From contig JAEMWC010001187.1 in NCBI GenBank assembly GCA_016490735.1, positions 92,501 through 156,500 of the forward strand: DNA of 64,000 bases, in the 5' to 3' direction. Made by a program: the position numbers and the translations under genes. The stretch is from Pachyseris speciosa. Lineage: Eukaryota > Cnidaria > Anthozoa > Scleractinia > Pachyseridae. Within the stretch, counting starts at the first letter, position 1; each line of letters starts with the position of its first letter. Below are positions 1 to 10,900 of this stretch, one piece after another. The notes under the pieces were generated by a model. That model searched no databases and was not told the DNA's origin. It saw only the letters and a program-made list of their open reading frames with translations.

Positions 1-690
1 TCTTTCCTCAACAACGAAATACAACGCGTTTACAACATTTCACGTACCGAAGCACTTGCCCCCAAACAACGCAATTCCGATACTAACCAGCCTACACGTG
101 TACCCCTTGTCATAACATACAATCCAGCTATTCGCTCCGTATCATCTATTATTCACAAACACTTCAACATTTTATCTTCATCTCCCCGCTGCGTTGACGT
201 TTTCAAGGCTGCCCCACTTGTTGCTTTCCGACGTTCTAACAATCTTAACGATCTATTGGTCAGTGCTAAACTACGTAAACCTGCTAAATATAATCAGCCC
301 CTTGGTGCCTTTCGCTGTGGCCACAACTGTTTAACATGCAACTACATAACTGATGGACTTATAACCTATACTTTTCATTCCACCGGCGAAACTAGATTTA
401 TCAAACATCACATTGACTGTAATTCCAAAAATGTCATATACATGGTACAATGCAATCACTGTCACAAACAATACATAGGCGAAACTAAACGACGACTAAA
501 GGACCGTTTCAACGAACATCGCAGAACAGTCGACAAAAAAACCAACAGCTCTAAACCCACTGCAGTATCAGAACATTTTCTCTCTAACGGTCACAGCGCT
601 TCTGACATGCAACTAATTCCACTAGAACTGTCCAAATCTAACCGTGACGGTGTACGAAGAGCCAGAGAAGCATATCTAATTGATAGATGA
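1..690 (+). CDS. Penelope-like polyprotein C-terminus, GIY-YIG endonuclease (partial)
   Basis: One frame is open from base 1 to the TGA ending at 690, so the ORF is cut by the window edge and its start is not here. The first part (FKAAPLVAFRRSNNLNDLLV) is the linker that follows the RT in Penelope-like elements. A Cys cluster (CGHNCLTC) comes next, then the nuclease core VIYMVQC...QYIGETKRRLKDRFNEHR with the conserved Arg, and a late Glu in REAYLI. In this family the nuclease nicks target DNA to prime reverse transcription. No host function is implied. The domain looks intact; activity cannot be judged without the RT. Confidence 0.82.
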   Translation, partial: SFLNNEIQRVYNISRTEALAPKQRNSDTNQPTRVPLVITYNPAIRSVSSIIHKHFNILSSSPRCVDVFKAAPLVAFRRSNNLNDLLVSAKLRKPAKYNQPLGAFRCGHNCLTCNYITDGLITYTFHSTGETRFIKHHIDCNSKNVIYMVQCNHCHKQYIGETKRRLKDRFNEHRRTVDKKTNSSKPTAVSEHFLSNGHSASDMQLIPLELSKSNRDGVRRAREAYLIDR

Positions 691-897
691 TAGAGGTCAA
701 ACTCTTGAACCGTTAGGTATCAACAGAAAAGAAGAAATATAATACCTATCTTTTGTTTTCATGTTAAGTTTTTTTCAAATTTTCAAACTGTAACGTTTTT
801 TATTTTACGTTGTATTGTTTACCTTTATTACAATATCATGTTACATCTACAACTTTTTTTAAAACTGTAACGTCGTTTCATCTTAGGGTCATAATAT

Positions 898-945
898 GTA
901 ACACCCTGATGAAGGAAGGCTGTGCCTCCCGAAATATTGGTTTAA
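898..945 (+). ncRNA. Hammerhead-ribozyme-like motif in Penelope family A, copy 1
   Basis: A CTGATGA box at 906-912 and a GAAA box at 931-934 enclose a G/C hairpin (GGAAGGC with GCCTCC, loop TGT, one bulged A). GAAATATT after it allows a 2-bp helix III (AU/AU) and a cleavable U. Flanking bases give only a weak helix I. Penelope-like elements are known to carry minimal hammerheads with a very short helix III. The call rests on this core; an A.C mismatch next to the core is a weak point. Confidence 0.5.
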
Positions 946-1000
946 ATATATATTCCTAGCCGTGTAACCAGCCTTGCTTGTTTATTACCGTTTTCTAATA

Positions 1001-1828
1001 TATTTTTAGCTCGTAGAAATTGATCATTTTTATTAGTATTTTAATTCATGTAAAGCGCATGCGATCATTCCGTCATGAAGCATGCGCTATATAAGCTTTT
1101 AAGTTATATACATTTTTCTTTGTTGATATTTCAATCGTAAATATGTTTTTTTTGTAAAGTTTGAAAGGACCTCATGTAAACAGAGGGCAGTGTTATAGGT
1201 ACTTTGTTTTTTTATCATTTTGAGTAGGACACCTCATCCGTGATAAATTACTTGTCATTTCAAACACGCGAGTCTTTTTCCTTTGTGAGGTAGTTTTGCT
1301 TTTCGATTCATGCCGGAGACACTCCAGTCAGTTGTGTTTTCAAGTCTGCTTCAGAGTTGACTACTTAAACGTCTAGAGTAACCACTAACAAACGTTTTCC
1401 CCTCAGTAAAATTTGTGGATCATGGCGGACGAATCGTTTGCATGACAAAGTAAAAACATTGTTCACGGCTCACTGTTTTGATCCCTTTAGAAAATACTTT
1501 GGTCCACGATTTTTTTCTTCAGCCTTGCAATATCAGGATCCATCGTGCTGAAGGGAGACGGGCTGAAGTTTTAGGCGATTTGACTTTTTGGGTAAAATCA
1601 TTGCCACCCTTAAGCAAGGTCACCGCCTGGTCACCGCATAGTATTTTCGCTTTGATACTGACATTTATCGTTAGAAAGTTGTTGGCTTTTATCTTTCCGT
1701 TTTCTTATTCGTGAATTTTCGTCTCAATCTATCAGTAACATCAGACAAAACATCCAAACGCTTCATAAAAGTTTACATGCGTGCGAAAGTTGGCAGTTAG
1801 GGACCGACCATTTAACTCTTGAGGGTAA
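1001..1828. other. Spacer between the two family A copies
   Basis: No convincing gene is present. A 9-bp inverted repeat (agcgcatgc...gcatgcgct) lies at about 1058-1092 and is followed by 'tatataag'. It could be a promoter or element end, but nothing confirms this. A 78-codon ORF at 1478-1714 has no recognisable domain. Confidence 0.5.
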
Positions 1829-2240
1829 ACCTGCTAAATATAATCAGCCCCTTGGTGCCTTTCGCTGTGGCCACAACTGTTTAACATGCAACTACATAAC
1901 TGATGGACTTATAACCTATACTTTTCATTCCACCGGCGAAACTAGATTTATCAAACATCACATTGACTGTAATTCCAAAAATGTCATATACATGGTACAA
2001 TGCAATCACTGTCACAAACAATACATAGGCGAAACTAAACGACGACTAAAGGACCGTTTCAACGAACATCGCAGAACAGTCGACAAAAAAACCAACAGCT
2101 CTAAACCCACTGCAGTATCAGAACATTTTCTCTCTAACGGTCACAGCGCTTCTGACATGCAACTAATTCCACTAGAACTGTCCAAATCTAACCGTGACGG
2201 TGTACGAAGAGCCAGAGAAGCATATCTAATTGATAGATGA
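1829..2240 (+). pseudogene. Truncated GIY-YIG endonuclease ORF, family A copy 2
   Basis: The frame carries the Cys cluster and the YIGETKRRLKDRF core, identical to the copy ending at 690, but lacks the linker and RT. No complete ORF can start here, so it is a dead fragment unless read through from upstream. Confidence 0.75.
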
Positions 2241-2448
2241 TAGAGGTCAAACTCTTGAACCGTTAGGTATCAACAGAAAAGAAGAAATATAATACCTATC
2301 TTTTTGTTTTCATGTTAAGTTTTTTTCAAATTTTCAAACTGTAGCGTTTTTTATTTTACGTTGTATTGTTTACCTTTATTACAATATCATGTTACATCTA
2401 CAACTTTTTTTTAAACTGTAACGTCGTTTCATCTTAGGGTCATAATAT

Positions 2449-2496
2449 GTAACACCCTGATGAAGGAAGGCTGTGCCTCCCGAAATATTGGTTTAA
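2449..2496 (+). ncRNA. Hammerhead-ribozyme-like motif in Penelope family A, copy 2
   Basis: The motif has the same core as at 906-934: CTGATGA at 2457-2463, the G/C hairpin, then GAAA at 2482-2485 and TATT. Its position relative to the ORF stop (about 215-245 bp downstream) matches copy 1. Confidence 0.5.
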
Positions 2497-2719
2497 ATAT
2501 ATATTCCTAGCCGTGTAACCAGCCTTGCTTGTTTTTTACCGTTTTCTAGTTTACAATTTTATAGCTGGTTAGATCTATTACAGGATCCGGCTCTTCTATT
2601 TTGCAACGGTGGTCCTTGCTAAAGTATTTTCCAGTGGTTTTAAAAATATATTGATTGAAATAGGTTGTAAGTTAACTTTAAATTAAAAATACATGAATTC
2701 AAAGTACCAATGAAATTTT

Positions 2720-3615
2720 CAATTCCTATGAGCTAAAAATATGCTAATTTAAAATAATAGGTTTTAAGTAGACTTTTAAAATTATTAACTGTGGTGGCTT
2801 TCCTAATGAAAGAGGGAAGTGAGTTCCAAACGTGAGGAGCAGCCACGCTAAAAGAACGATCGCCAAGTGTAGAGTAAGATTTACGTATAGTAAAGGAAAA
2901 TTTAAAAGTAATTCATTGCCAGATCGCAAAGAATATTTGCACGAGTCTTAATGGAAATAAGATCAGTTATGTAGGACGGAGCTAAGCCACTTATGGCCTT
3001 GTACGTTAAAAGTGCTATTTTGAACCTGATCCTATAGGTAATGGGAAGGTAATGAAGTTTCATCAGTAGTGGGGTGATGTGACAGAATTTACCTTCCCTA
3101 TAAACTAATCTAGCAGCAGAGTTTTTAACCGTTTGAAGCTTAGCTAACTGATAATCGGGTAGACCATACATTGAGTTATTGCAGTAATCGATTCTGCATG
3201 TGACAAAAGAGTGCACTAATGTCGCGGCCGTTTCCTGCGTTAAATACTTTCTTATGCGTCTTATATTGTGTAACTGGAAGAATGATGCACTGCAGAGATT
3301 GGTCACGTGCTGGGACATGTCGAATGTATCAGTGAACCAAGTACCCAGATTCCTAACAGATCAGACAGATCTGGACTTGGTTATCAAATGATGTCCCACT
3401 CGTATGCTAGTTACATTGACTTTAGCTAATTGCTGACGGGTTCCGATCACAATAAATTCAGTTTTATCGTCATTCAACATAAGACTATTCTGTTGAGTCC
3501 ATTTCTTGATGTCGGCAATGCAGGCCTCCATAGCACTCACAGCCAGCATCTTGACACAAAGAGTTGCCAGGGCTGAATGAAAGGTATAACTGAGAATCGT
3601 CTGCATAGTCTGTTT
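2720..3615 (-). pseudogene. CR1/L2-like LINE reverse transcriptase, C-terminal fragment
   Basis: Minus-strand frames give the usual C-terminal part of a non-LTR reverse transcriptase: IKKWTQQNSLMLNDDKTEFIVIG, then NLGTWFTDTF, YLTQETAATLVHSFVTCRIDYCNN, GLPDYQLAKLQTVKNSAARLV and LHYLPITYRIRFKIALLTYKAISGLAPSYI. An in-frame TGA at about 3358-3360 interrupts it next to a small duplication (TCTGTC/TCTGTT). A frameshift near 2910 separates the last 60 codons. The catalytic core is absent, and a Penelope family B tail abuts it at about 3610. It is a dead fragment. Confidence 0.75.
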
Positions 3616-3740
3616 TTCACGTTACCATGTTACCACCAATAGCGTATCTTCATATTCTGTATATAAACCATACACAACCCACAATTCCTCGATTCGCTCC
3701 GACGAAGGTCTAACGCTCGAAACGTGAGCTTTTCGAATCC

Positions 3741-3771
<31 letters not shown>

Positions 3772-3803
3772 CGTTGATAAACCAAAGTTTCGTGTTTCAC
3801 TCC

Positions 3804-3839
<36 letters not shown>

Positions 3840-3855
3840 ACCCCCTTTATTCAAT
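3610..3855 (+). mobile_element. Penelope-like element, family B, 3' tail fragment
   Basis: This is non-coding tail only. It shares the run from 'ttcacgttaccatg' through 'accacagtttctttagaaac' with five other copies in this window. It ends at the junction 'actaaccccctttattc'. It lies against, and probably interrupts, the LINE fragment to its left. Confidence 0.75.
3691..3740 (+). ncRNA. Degenerate hammerhead-like motif, Penelope family B
   Basis: GATTCGCT pairs with AGC...GAATC around a core of CCGACGA and CGAAACG. The expected U after the first C of the core is C, and the cleavage triplet reads GTG rather than GTC. This copy is very unlikely to cleave. Confidence 0.4.
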
Positions 3856-4302
3856 CGGAGAAGGGTTGTGATTTCAGTTAGAAGCCTTATGCCTCAGCAA
3901 ATCAAATGCACCCAGAGAGAGAAGTTGTAAATGCTGTGGGGATGAAAGTGGTATCGTATAGCGTTTTCATACTGCACTTCCCTTCTAGGGTTCTAAGGCA
4001 ATCTGAAGGTGCATTCAACATATAAAGTCAAGAGATAATTAAGTATGGAATGGTAGAACATTGGGGTGAGGAGAGGGGTATTGTAACGATGGATAATCTG
4101 AGCAATGGAGAGCATTACAAAAGTAGTGGATTAAAGGGATAATCAGATAGGTCAAGAACACAAAAGAAAATGGAAATTTCCGTGAGATTGTCGGTAGGTC
4201 CATACAATAGTAGAACAAAGCAAAGGTGGATCAGTCTACGTACGCAGATCGGAGATTGAATAAAGAAATATGAGCGGATAAATAATAATGTGTGTCTGCA
4301 AT
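3856..4302. other. Intergenic, nothing recognised
   Basis: I see no gene, clear repeat or RNA in this stretch. Short ORFs on the minus strand lack any recognisable motif. Confidence 0.4.
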
Positions 4303-4707
4303 GGGCCATGTTCTAAACTAGTAAGGGCCTGGGAACGAGGTTTTGAAATTTATCGATTGGAAAAAATTGTTTCCACTGCATGAAGGGGCATCTCAAAAAT
4401 CGTCAACTAACCAACTTTGACGCTGTTCGGTTGAACTCGAGCTGTAAAAATGCGTTTGAAAATTGTGAAAATTAGAGACTGTATGGTTTGGAGGGACACA
4501 CTTTCCGAAATAGAGACATTTGTATGGGATTTTTTTAAGTTTTAAATGTACGTTATCTGGCGGCTTTTCAACCAAACATACTCAAACTTGCTGAAACTGT
4601 TTATTTTGAGATACCCTTTCATGTGAGAATAGATTTAGTTCAATTTCATTGATTTTCAATGAAGTTTGGATTCGTTTCCAGGCCCTTACTCGTTTAGAAC
4701 ATGGCCC
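4303..4707. mobile_element. MITE with about 40-bp terminal inverted repeats
   Basis: The ends are inverted copies: GGGCCATGTTCTAAAC and 'agtaagggcctgg' on the left, the reverse complement on the right (ending at 4707). The interior (about 320 bp) has no coding capacity. Confidence 0.75.
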
Positions 4708-4708
4708 A

Positions 4709-4891
4709 TAGACCTTTTTCATAATGGCGGACGATTTTAATTATTCTTTTGTATATGTGTTAATTAGCCCTACTAACCTCACTTTAATGAAAAAATTCTA
4801 TTGAATTTTCCACATGCTGACGAGGCTAGTAGGGCTCATTATCATAAGAATAAAAGAATAATTTGTCGGGCGCCATTATGAAAAGGGTCTA
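4709..4891. mobile_element. Short MITE with 'TAGACC' ends, adjacent to the previous one
   Basis: The left end TAGACCTTTTTCATAATGGC is matched by the inverted right end GCCATTATGAAAAGGGTCTA. The element is 183 bp, is bounded by TA on both sides and starts within 2 bp of the preceding MITE. Confidence 0.7.
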
Positions 4892-6636
4892 TACGGAACA
4901 AACCACCCAATCATCCGGGTGGTGTCGCACTTATAAAGGCAAATAACAATAGCGTAACAAGGAACCAACGACAAACGAGGGACGCCAGTGATTACCGACC
5001 AATAAGGAGGAAGCAAACGAAAATATTCAAGGCGCCGGACTTGACATCATCAATATCAGACACTAAAACGTTAGAGTTAACAAACGAATGCCTTGAAAAT
5101 CCATCGGAACCATGCAAGAAGGCCTACTGCGCGTGGGAGGCCGATAGAACCTCACGCGAAACATCCAGTAATCCTGCCAAAGCACCACCACATAGTTGAT
5201 CGTTCTTGGCGAGCTTGATTCGGTGTGCCAATTTGTTTTCATTTTCCTGTTTTGCGATATATATTTTAATATCTCCTAGTTCAGGTGACCTCAACTGCCG
5301 CCAATCTCGTCCTTCAATAAGCGCAATATTTTGCGCTCGATTTTTAGGTTACTAGCTAATGTCGGCATGAAGTGCACCAGTCATGTTAAAAATTTCTTTG
5401 CTTAGTATATTAGAATGAAATCACTGAGCAGCACTGTCAGCACTTTACTGTCTAGTTTTTGAATGGTTGGTACAATTCCGACAAATTAATTTGCAAATTA
5501 TTCCCGTTGAAAATAGGCGATCTTTTTTAAACGGCGGAGAAGATTTGAGCCAGGACATTAAGAATTGAATAAAGTGCGAATGCAGCTTCTAAAGACAAAC
5601 ATGTCAAGTTAATTCGATTCCGTTTCTTCTGTTAAATCATTCTCATTGTGAAAGATTTATTCAACAAATTTCTGAAAAGAAAAAAGCTGTTAATTGCAGA
5701 TTATTGTTAAGACGTACATCTAGGCGATCCCACTGGGAGCTTGTTAGTAGCGTTAGGCCCGTGGACAGGTTTTTGCGTGGGGAGGTGCGTTTGAGCGCTG
5801 AAGGCTCGAATTGATAAGCTCCATAGGTGCGAGATTCTAGGAGGTCCGTGGGCATGCTCCCCCTGGAAATTTTGAAAAATGTGGCCGTTTAAGACTTCGT
5901 TTTGTGCGTTTTGAAAGACGTTACATGTACTGAAATCAGAAAGTCAAGATCAAACATTAAAACGTCAAAAAAATATTTCTTGGTCGAAATGGATTCTGGT
6001 GATGGGCTCCTGATTTTGGGTTTAATCGTTGAGTAGTGTTGCCAATCTCAAGCCTCCTTGAATGCTTCTGGGCAAACAAATCTACCACTTCGCAGCTATA
6101 CTGAGCAATACTGAACTATACTGTTTCTGTTCCAAGTGTGTAGCCATCTCAGAACAATTGCGCTCCATTCACATTCGCAGCTGGTGGCTGGAATTGTGCA
6201 AAAAATCTTTGGGTACAAATTTTTCCCCTCCCGTCCCCTCCCTTCAAATTAAAAGAGTCCGGTTCCAACAAGGCCTGCTGGGATACCTGTTCCTTCCGAG
6301 TGACGCAAAGGCGAGCAGACCTCATGTCCGGCGATCTAGTCCACTTTTGAAAGAAAAACAATTTCTTCAAAAGTGTGGGGCCTCCTCGCTGTTTCTCCTC
6401 GACTTCATAACCTTTCAGTTCCTTATTCCTCTTCTTGGTAATTACAACCAATTTCCCAACGGAAGTTAGTTGTAATTTCAAACGACACACTTCTCATCTT
6501 CTGTGGAGTCGGCCATTTTCATCTTACAGTATTTATTGTTCGTCCGTCGACATATTGCTTTTTAAACCGTCTTTCTTCGCCGTCTCTTTCAATTAGTTTT
6601 ACATATTTCGCTTTTACGAGTCCTTGAAGCATCGGA
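4892..6636. other. Upstream region of Staufen
   Basis: No gene is supported before the Staufen start. ORFs at 6062-6469 (+) and 6149-6490 (-) overlap each other antisense and have no recognisable domain. A hairpin (CCACTTTTGAAAG...CTTCAAAAGTGTGG) lies at about 6340-6380. The 5' UTR and promoter probably lie within 6400-6636, but I see no clear TATA box. Confidence 0.4.
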
Positions 6637-7980
6637 ATGGCACAAAAGACACCGGTTAGCTTGATGAACGAACTTGCGAAAGCGAACAAATTGAACCCAG
6701 AGTACAAAGTTATTGACGAAAGCGGACCCGCTCACAAGAGAACCTTCACTGTTCAACTGACTTTGGGTGACGTTGGTACGTGGCAAGGCAAAGCAACGAG
6801 CATCAGAGGTGCCAAACACGCCGCTGCTACTGTTGGGCTGGAGAGATGCGGGCTTTGTATGCCAGAAGTCGAAATACCAAAGCTTCAACAAGTCAATGTG
6901 ACCCCGACTGTTGAACTTAACGTCTTGGCGATGAAACTTGGCAAGCTAACCGAGTACCAAGATCTGCAACCCAAGATTGCATCCTACCCACCTCCTGTTA
7001 ACATGGGTTATCAAGGCCTCCAAATGCCGCACCAGATTCCAGGAGTGCATCACACCGGTCCTCCGCGTTCTCGATCCCCTTTTGGCATGCTTCATCCCTA
7101 CCCTGGACAGGAGAATCATTACCGCCCCTTTATCCAAAATGGCTACCACCCCCGCTCTGCTCCTCCACGTGTACCCAGGATCTGCTGCGTCAAACTGATT
7201 GTAGGTGATCAGGAGTTCTATGGGGAGGGGCGTGACAAACAAGCAGCACGAAAAAATGCAGCATCTAAAGCAGTGAGGATTATGCGGGAGGAGCTCAGTG
7301 CAGTAGGAAAACAAGGAGACTTGAACAAGCCTGATGAACCAGATGCTGCTATTCAGAATGGTGGCAAAAGCACTGTTGCCCAGTCAGAGACCGCACCAAA
7401 AAGCAGTGACACGGACGCTAAATCCGAGATCAGCCAGGTGTATGAAATAGCCTCCAAACGGAAACTTCAAGTAGGGTTTGAAGATGTGGAAAGCAGTGGC
7501 CCTCCCCACATGAAGCGCTTTGTGGTTAGTGCCACTGTTGGCGAGTTTGTGACTACGGGGGAAGGTTGTAAGAAAAAGGACGCTAAACAAGAGGCTGCAA
7601 AGAAAATGCTTGAAGAACTGAAGAAATTACCAGAACTGCCTCCACAAGACCCAAACCACAGGAAAACTGGCCGGTTTGTTCGCCGTGGACCTCGCATCGC
7701 AAATGACAAAAAGCCAAAAGGGGAAATTGATCCAACTTTAAACCCTGTCAGCATCCTTGGACAGATTCTTCAGCGCAGGCATGAGCAACCACCAGTTTAT
7801 GAACTACTTCATGAGAAGGCTACCTCAAGTGAACGAGAATTTACCATGCAGGTGACAGTTGGGCTACACAAGGCAAAGGGCATTGGTCCGAATAAGAAGG
7901 AAGCAAAGAAAAAAGCTGCCGAAGCAATGTTGCAGCTGATTGGTTTCCGCTCTGCTGAAGGACAGTCGGGTAATGTCCAG
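6637..7980 (+). CDS. stau: Staufen coding exon 1 (dsRBD1-4)
   Basis: This exon encodes residues 1-448 and ends at the donor GTAAGA (7981) in phase 0. Four dsRNA-binding domains sit in this single uninterrupted exon. The third and fourth have the full basic helix (KKKDAKQEAAKKMLEEL; NKKEAKKKAAEAMLQLIGF). The second has an insertion of about 65 residues rich in Pro, Gly and aromatic residues (residues about 113-178), the position where fly Staufen also carries an insert. Read-through of the donor would add only about ten residues before a stop. Confidence 0.92.
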
Positions 7981-10900
7981 GTAAGAAGCACCCAAATAGT
8001 TTATTGCACTTAAATTCTCCTTACATGCATTTCTATTTTTCCTACTCCACTGGTTAGAGGAAGTTGTGTTGAAATCAAGATAGTCCGATTTTGGAGGTTA
8101 GGATTATTCTCCTTATTTTTTGTGACGTGTAAGTACTTGTTTGTGTGTGTTACGTTTAATGTTATTGCGTGGCATAGCATTAACTCTTTTAAGAGGGGAA
8201 TTAAAAAACAATAATAATTATTACAGTCCATGTTCAAATTTGTTTCTGACTTCATGTTCTTCAAACCAGTTAATTTTTGTTTCCTTTGTCTTGTCCTGCA
8301 TGCAGATGTGTCCTAAATCCTTCGCTTTTTCTAGGAAGTAAAGGAAATAGCAGATGTATCCATGCAGGCTATTCTTGTCTTAAATTCATTACCACTCATC
8401 TTTTACATGTTATGACACATTTCTGTGTGTAGTATCGTGGCATAATTTTGGGGAGTTGAGGAGGCTAGTCAACAGGGCTGTTGTGAGGCTTTACACGCTT
8501 CGCTGGTCCACAACATCGAAGGCTCTATCTTTTACGTCATGCTTGTCACGCTAGCTGTCGTTTATTTCTAAACGATTACTGCAGCTACAATTCGTTACTT
8601 ATTTGATTTATGTGTGTTCTTTGAGCCATTTCCACCTCAGAAGTCCCCTGCCTGGCATCATAAATTTGGGTTGATGGGTAGAGGCAATCCTTTGAAAGAA
8701 AACAAAGGTGAGAAGCAATTTCACACAAAGTGAGCAGCTCAAAATTTTTGAGCGAGTGGTGGCAATTCACAGAGTGAAGTTGTGTCTTCAGTCGTTTTGT
8801 GAGTGGATTCCGGAACCTGGCGTGGCAATTCTGGCAAGTTTTGACCTGTAAATAATGCAATTGGAGCAATGTTTTGTCAGCAGGACCGGGTGGCTCGACA
8901 CTTATAAGAAATATCTAAAATGGAAATTGGCGGACTGCCATGCGGCTGTTATCGACGAATATCCCAGAATTCCTTTGGGTCACAAACACAAAAATTACAG
9001 ACGGTGAGAGGAACGATAATCAAATAGCGTTATCCACATCGTGTGAAAGTGAGCAGAAAAATGTGGAACAAATTGCAAGACGAGGAGTTGAAGTTTGCTG
9101 CCAATGTAGACTTTTAGCTTCAAGAGGATTTTTGTCTTTAAAACCTTAAGACAAAAGTTGCATCTTTTTGGTGTTGTCCGAGGGCGTTCAAAGCCAAATT
9201 TTTGGTTTGCAACAGAATAAATGGTCATATTCCATGAAAATTGGGATTTTGGGGGTGATAAAGTCTAAACAACTAAGCATTTGGCTATCACATTGGCTCA
9301 TTTCAACCACAGTCCAGGATTTGTGAAAGTTGCAGGTTTTCAAATCATGGGTCCCTGAGGTCGCATAAATTACAGAGCCAGACAGAAATTAGTTAAATCT
9401 AGCAAAACTGTTAAGCTTCACAGAGATCTGATTTAAACTCAGCAAAAACTTGTGGTTTTTCTATGTAGAGTGAGGGCAGAGTGTGCATACATGCAATATA
9501 TTTCTTTGTAAAAACTACAGTATGAATTTGAAACTTACAACGTATATTATTACCCTTGACAAGTTTGAGTGAGATCTCTGCACCTCTTTCATTTTTGCTA
9601 AATCAGTATAGAAGTGTGACGTTAAATTATTGCCTTAAAGTGCACCTAAACTCCAAAATTTTCTCCTATTAAAATAAATCTTTGCACCTGTTTGAAACAC
9701 ATTGCACCTTTTTTACCAAATCTTGACTAGTTATTTTGACTTTTCTAGAGTGTTAAAGTGCAATATCTGGCCATCGTCTGCCCCACAAGCAAGTCAGAAG
9801 GGGCTTGGGTCTATTTTCGATTTGACGTCACAAACTGCTTTGCATGCATGTTTACATGTACAAAGACTTAATGTGTCACAAATGTCAAGATATCAAAAAT
9901 GTCAAGCTATCTGTGATTTGTGTTATAAGTAACCACCAGTGTGAAGGTGATGCAGTTGATGATGGTGATGATGATAATGATGACGACATTCCTCTGCTTT
10001 TCTTCTGTAGGGAGAGAAAGCTGCTGCCATGGAAAAGAATGATGCTGAACAGAAGGGGCCATTCAATGACACCTCATCCAGCAGCCAGCCAGCCACTATT
10101 CTAGGTCGACAGCTAAAACCTGGGCTGCTGCCAATGGTCCCGGAACTTGTAAAGCAAACACGATCAGACGTGATGAACTCAGTAGTTGCACCCATTGCTC
10201 AAGTGAAACAGGAACCCCAGGTGAACATAAGTTTTCCTACAGCTTAAGCTCTGGCTAAACGGGGGAACACTGTTGCAGCAACATTTGAGCTTGTGCATGT
10301 TTCCATGATGTTTCCCCCATTTAGCCACCCAAGGAAACATTGTTGCAGCAACAAAAAATTGTTTCTGAACTCTCTCAGAAACTGTTTTTGGTTACCACAA
10401 CAATGTTTGCTCCAGTGGCTAAACAGGGAAACATCCTGGAAACGTGCGCAAGGTCAAATTGTTGCCACAACATTGTTGCCTCATTTAGCCAGAGCTTTAG
10501 ACATCTTCTCTTTTATTAGGTAAGATACAAACTCTGTAGTTTACTTCTTTTTCTGAGCAGGCTAGGGTGTACATTCAGGCAGCCATCTTGATTTTCTTCA
10601 GCTCAAACCAAACAGTTGTCTGTACACTGTTCCTTCCTGTAGTATTACACAATGTGTGTAGAAAAAAAGTGTGTTTTTATTTTTTATTACCGGTATTTAT
10701 TATTTTATTTATTTATTTATTAATTTTTGTATTGGCAACCTAAATGTGAGCTTGGAGGGCTGAGACAAACAGTACTGCCTGTTTCACCAGTAACTGGTGC
10801 TTTGTAGCAGATCTGAGGAGCCAAGCAGCCATTGGTTTAATCGTCTGCATGGTTCATTTTATTCACACTATTTACAAAAGCTGCAAATAAAGAATGATGA

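Larger units (their letters stand above)
1..1000 (+). mobile_element. Penelope-like element, family A, copy 1 (3' part)
   Basis: The element enters from the left edge. It holds the C-terminal part of a Penelope-like ORF (to 690) and a 3' non-coding tail that ends near 'accgttttcta' at about 1000, where similarity to the copy at 1829-2545 stops. The two copies are almost identical over about 700 bp, differing by a few substitutions and single-base indels, so insertion or duplication was recent. The reverse transcriptase half lies outside the window. Confidence 0.8.
1829..2545 (+). mobile_element. Penelope-like element, family A, copy 2 (5'-truncated)
   Basis: This is a near-exact repeat of 281-1000 in the same orientation, starting abruptly at 'aaacctgctaaatataatc'. 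It encodes only the GIY-YIG end of the ORF (stop ending at 2240) plus the same 3' tail. Tandem, 5'-truncated partial copies are typical of Penelope-like insertions. Confidence 0.8.

Noticed and set aside
8585..8869. Minus-strand 94-codon ORF with a CxxC pair in Staufen intron 1
   Set aside because: No recognisable domain, no start or splice context, and it lies inside an intron of a well supported gene; probably repeat-derived.
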